DNA of 64,000 bases. It comes from Motilimonas pumila (GTDB taxonomy: Bacteria; Pseudomonadota; Gammaproteobacteria; Enterobacterales; CBDFNC01). The DNA lies in contig NZ_QZCH01000004.1 in the NCBI RefSeq assembly GCF_003596335.1, positions 62,001 through 126,000 of the forward strand, in the 5' to 3' direction. The stretch's first letter is position 1, and each line of letters starts with the position of its first letter. Below the pieces are notes generated by a model. It was not told the origin of the DNA, made no database searches, and was given only the letters and a program-made list of their open reading frames with translations. A program made the position numbers and the translations under genes. Positions 63,080 through 64,000 of the stretch are shown one piece after another.

Positions 63080-64000
63080 TTAAGTTTCCTTTTGTTGTAA
63101 CCGAATACGAGCCTTACGTATTAAGTGTGGCAGCAGCAGGCGCCAGGGCATCCGAAGATAGTGACCATACAGGTAGTAAGCATTCTGCGCATGATTATCA
63201 ATAAGAGAAAGTCGATATTTTGTGGGGATTAATGCTTGTTGCCACAACTTCTGCTGCCAATTAAGTCGAGAGCCGCCCATTTGAAAACTTCGTAAGGCAA
63301 TCTGTTTGACCGTCTCCACTTGCTCTAAAACGCCAAGCTGCAGTGCTCTTGCCCGCAAGTTCTCATCCGTAACTTGCTGACACAATAAGTGCACATCGCG
63401 TAAATCTCGCCAGCCTTTTATGCTTTCCCCACTTAGTAGTAAATGTAAGCAAGCGTGGATGCAAAGATCTTCCAAGCAAGGTACCTTAAAACCTGTGATT
63501 GGACTTTTTGTCGCTCTTTGAAGAACATTGTCGATGTTTAGCTGCCAACGACAAGTTTTAGGCAACCAATGGTGATGTAAGTCGAGGACCGCTCCCGATT
63601 GACGATGAATAAATGGTGGCAACTCATGCATCCAACGACGGTAATAACTCTGATCGTAATCAGATTTTCCTCGATTATCCCAACCATGTAACCAAAGAGC
63701 ACGCTCAGCAGATGCCAACTCTTGCTCTGGCAATAAGATATCAATATCAGACATCACCCTTCCAACTGCATTATCTGTTTGCAACACCTGATAAGCAGCG
63801 CCTTTTAAAAGTACCGGGTGAAAGGGTGACAAGGCTTGTTGTAGGCTCTCCAGAGCAGCGTGCATAGAACTCAACTGTTGAGTCGCCAAGGTATTGGCCC
63901 ATTGCATACGTGTCTGAGCGACGCTAGGGACTTGAGTGCATAGCTTCAGCTGCTCATGCCATACAGCTAATAGCTGTGCTTGCTCAGCTCGTTCAAGTAA
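63080..64000 (-). CDS. nucleotidyltransferase family protein, cut by window end
   Basis: An NTP-transferase-like protein (the uncharacterised family often next to exosortase loci). The region PVLLKGAAYQVLQ and VMSDIDILLPEQEL carries the paired aspartates of the nucleotidyltransferase fold, and DLHHHWLPK follows. The frame stays open from the first internal ATG (63907) through the window edge, and the residues there continue the helical N-terminal part, so the true start lies outside. Its stop abuts the prsK ATG, indicating one operon with prsK-prsR. Substrate unknown. Confidence 0.8.
   Translation of the reverse strand, partial: LLERAEQAQLLAVWHEQLKLCTQVPSVAQTRMQWANTLATQQLSSMHAALESLQQALSPFHPVLLKGAAYQVLQTDNAVGRVMSDIDILLPEQELASAERALWLHGWDNRGKSDYDQSYYRRWMHELPPFIHRQSGAVLDLHHHWLPKTCRWQLNIDNVLQRATKSPITGFKVPCLEDLCIHACLHLLLSGESIKGWRDLRDVHLLCQQVTDENLRARALQLGVLEQVETVKQIALRSFQMGGSRLNWQQKLWQQALIPTKYRLSLIDNHAQNAYYLYGHYLRMPWRLLLPHLIRKARIRLQQKET

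Overview
The window looks like the chromosome of a marine gammaproteobacterium, probably of the Alteromonadales. The evidence is menaquinone genes, CsrB-type regulatory RNAs, an argX-hisR-like tRNA pair, a LexA with twin SOS boxes, a secreted chitinase locus, and a gamma-type order yihD-(ccoG)-srkA-dsbA. The genus cannot be fixed from sequence alone. I see no phage, insertion sequence or CRISPR array.

Layout. 1-5.4 kb: the 3' part of menC, then menE, a small unknown protein, two tandem CsrB-like sRNAs (about 300 nt each, 660 bp apart), and a metallophosphatase. 5.6-11.6 kb: two tandem HDOD proteins, a PAS-GGDEF-EAL protein and a GAF histidine kinase. 11.6-17.3 kb: a tripartite RND efflux operon. 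17.5-22.4 kb: tRNA-His and tRNA-Arg, a periplasmic LigE-type DNA ligase, a GGDEF-EAL protein, lexA and a c5-type cytochrome. 22.5-28.2 kb: ddl, a DUF2946 protein, yihD-ccoG-srkA-dsbA and a DUF523 protein. 28.2-34.5 kb: a chitin locus with two secreted GH18 chitinases and a large membrane protein. 34.8-38.5 kb: an acyl-CoA synthetase, cysK and a FimV-like LysM protein. 38.8-57.5 kb: a large exosortase A (XrtA)-type exopolysaccharide locus in two divergent operons. 57.6-64 kb: a LacI regulator, a lipoprotein, hpf and the PrsR/PrsK two-component pair, with a nucleotidyltransferase cut by the window end.

The most unusual object is the protein encoded on the minus strand at 31684-34479. It joins a secreted GH18 chitinase domain, one membrane helix, a degenerate kinase-like region and a C-terminal LytTR DNA-binding domain. 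The GH18 catalytic glutamate is isoleucine, so the domain probably binds chitin fragments without cutting them. With two chitinase genes directly downstream on the same strand, it looks like a one-protein, membrane-anchored chitin sensor and transcription factor. This is inference from sequence.

The exopolysaccharide locus holds the initiating phosphotransferase, four GT4-type glycosyltransferases, the amidotransferase, FemAB, deacetylase, exosortase and sulfotransferase on the minus strand. The plus strand carries export lipoprotein, chain-length protein, tyrosine kinase, outer membrane barrel and AAA ATPase. PrsK/PrsR are the expected regulators. No PEP-CTERM substrate, Wzx flippase or Wzy polymerase is visible here. 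Several second-messenger and global regulators (three GGDEF/EAL/HDOD loci, the csr RNAs, PrsK/R) sit close to surface-polymer and chitin genes, which fits a surface-attached lifestyle.
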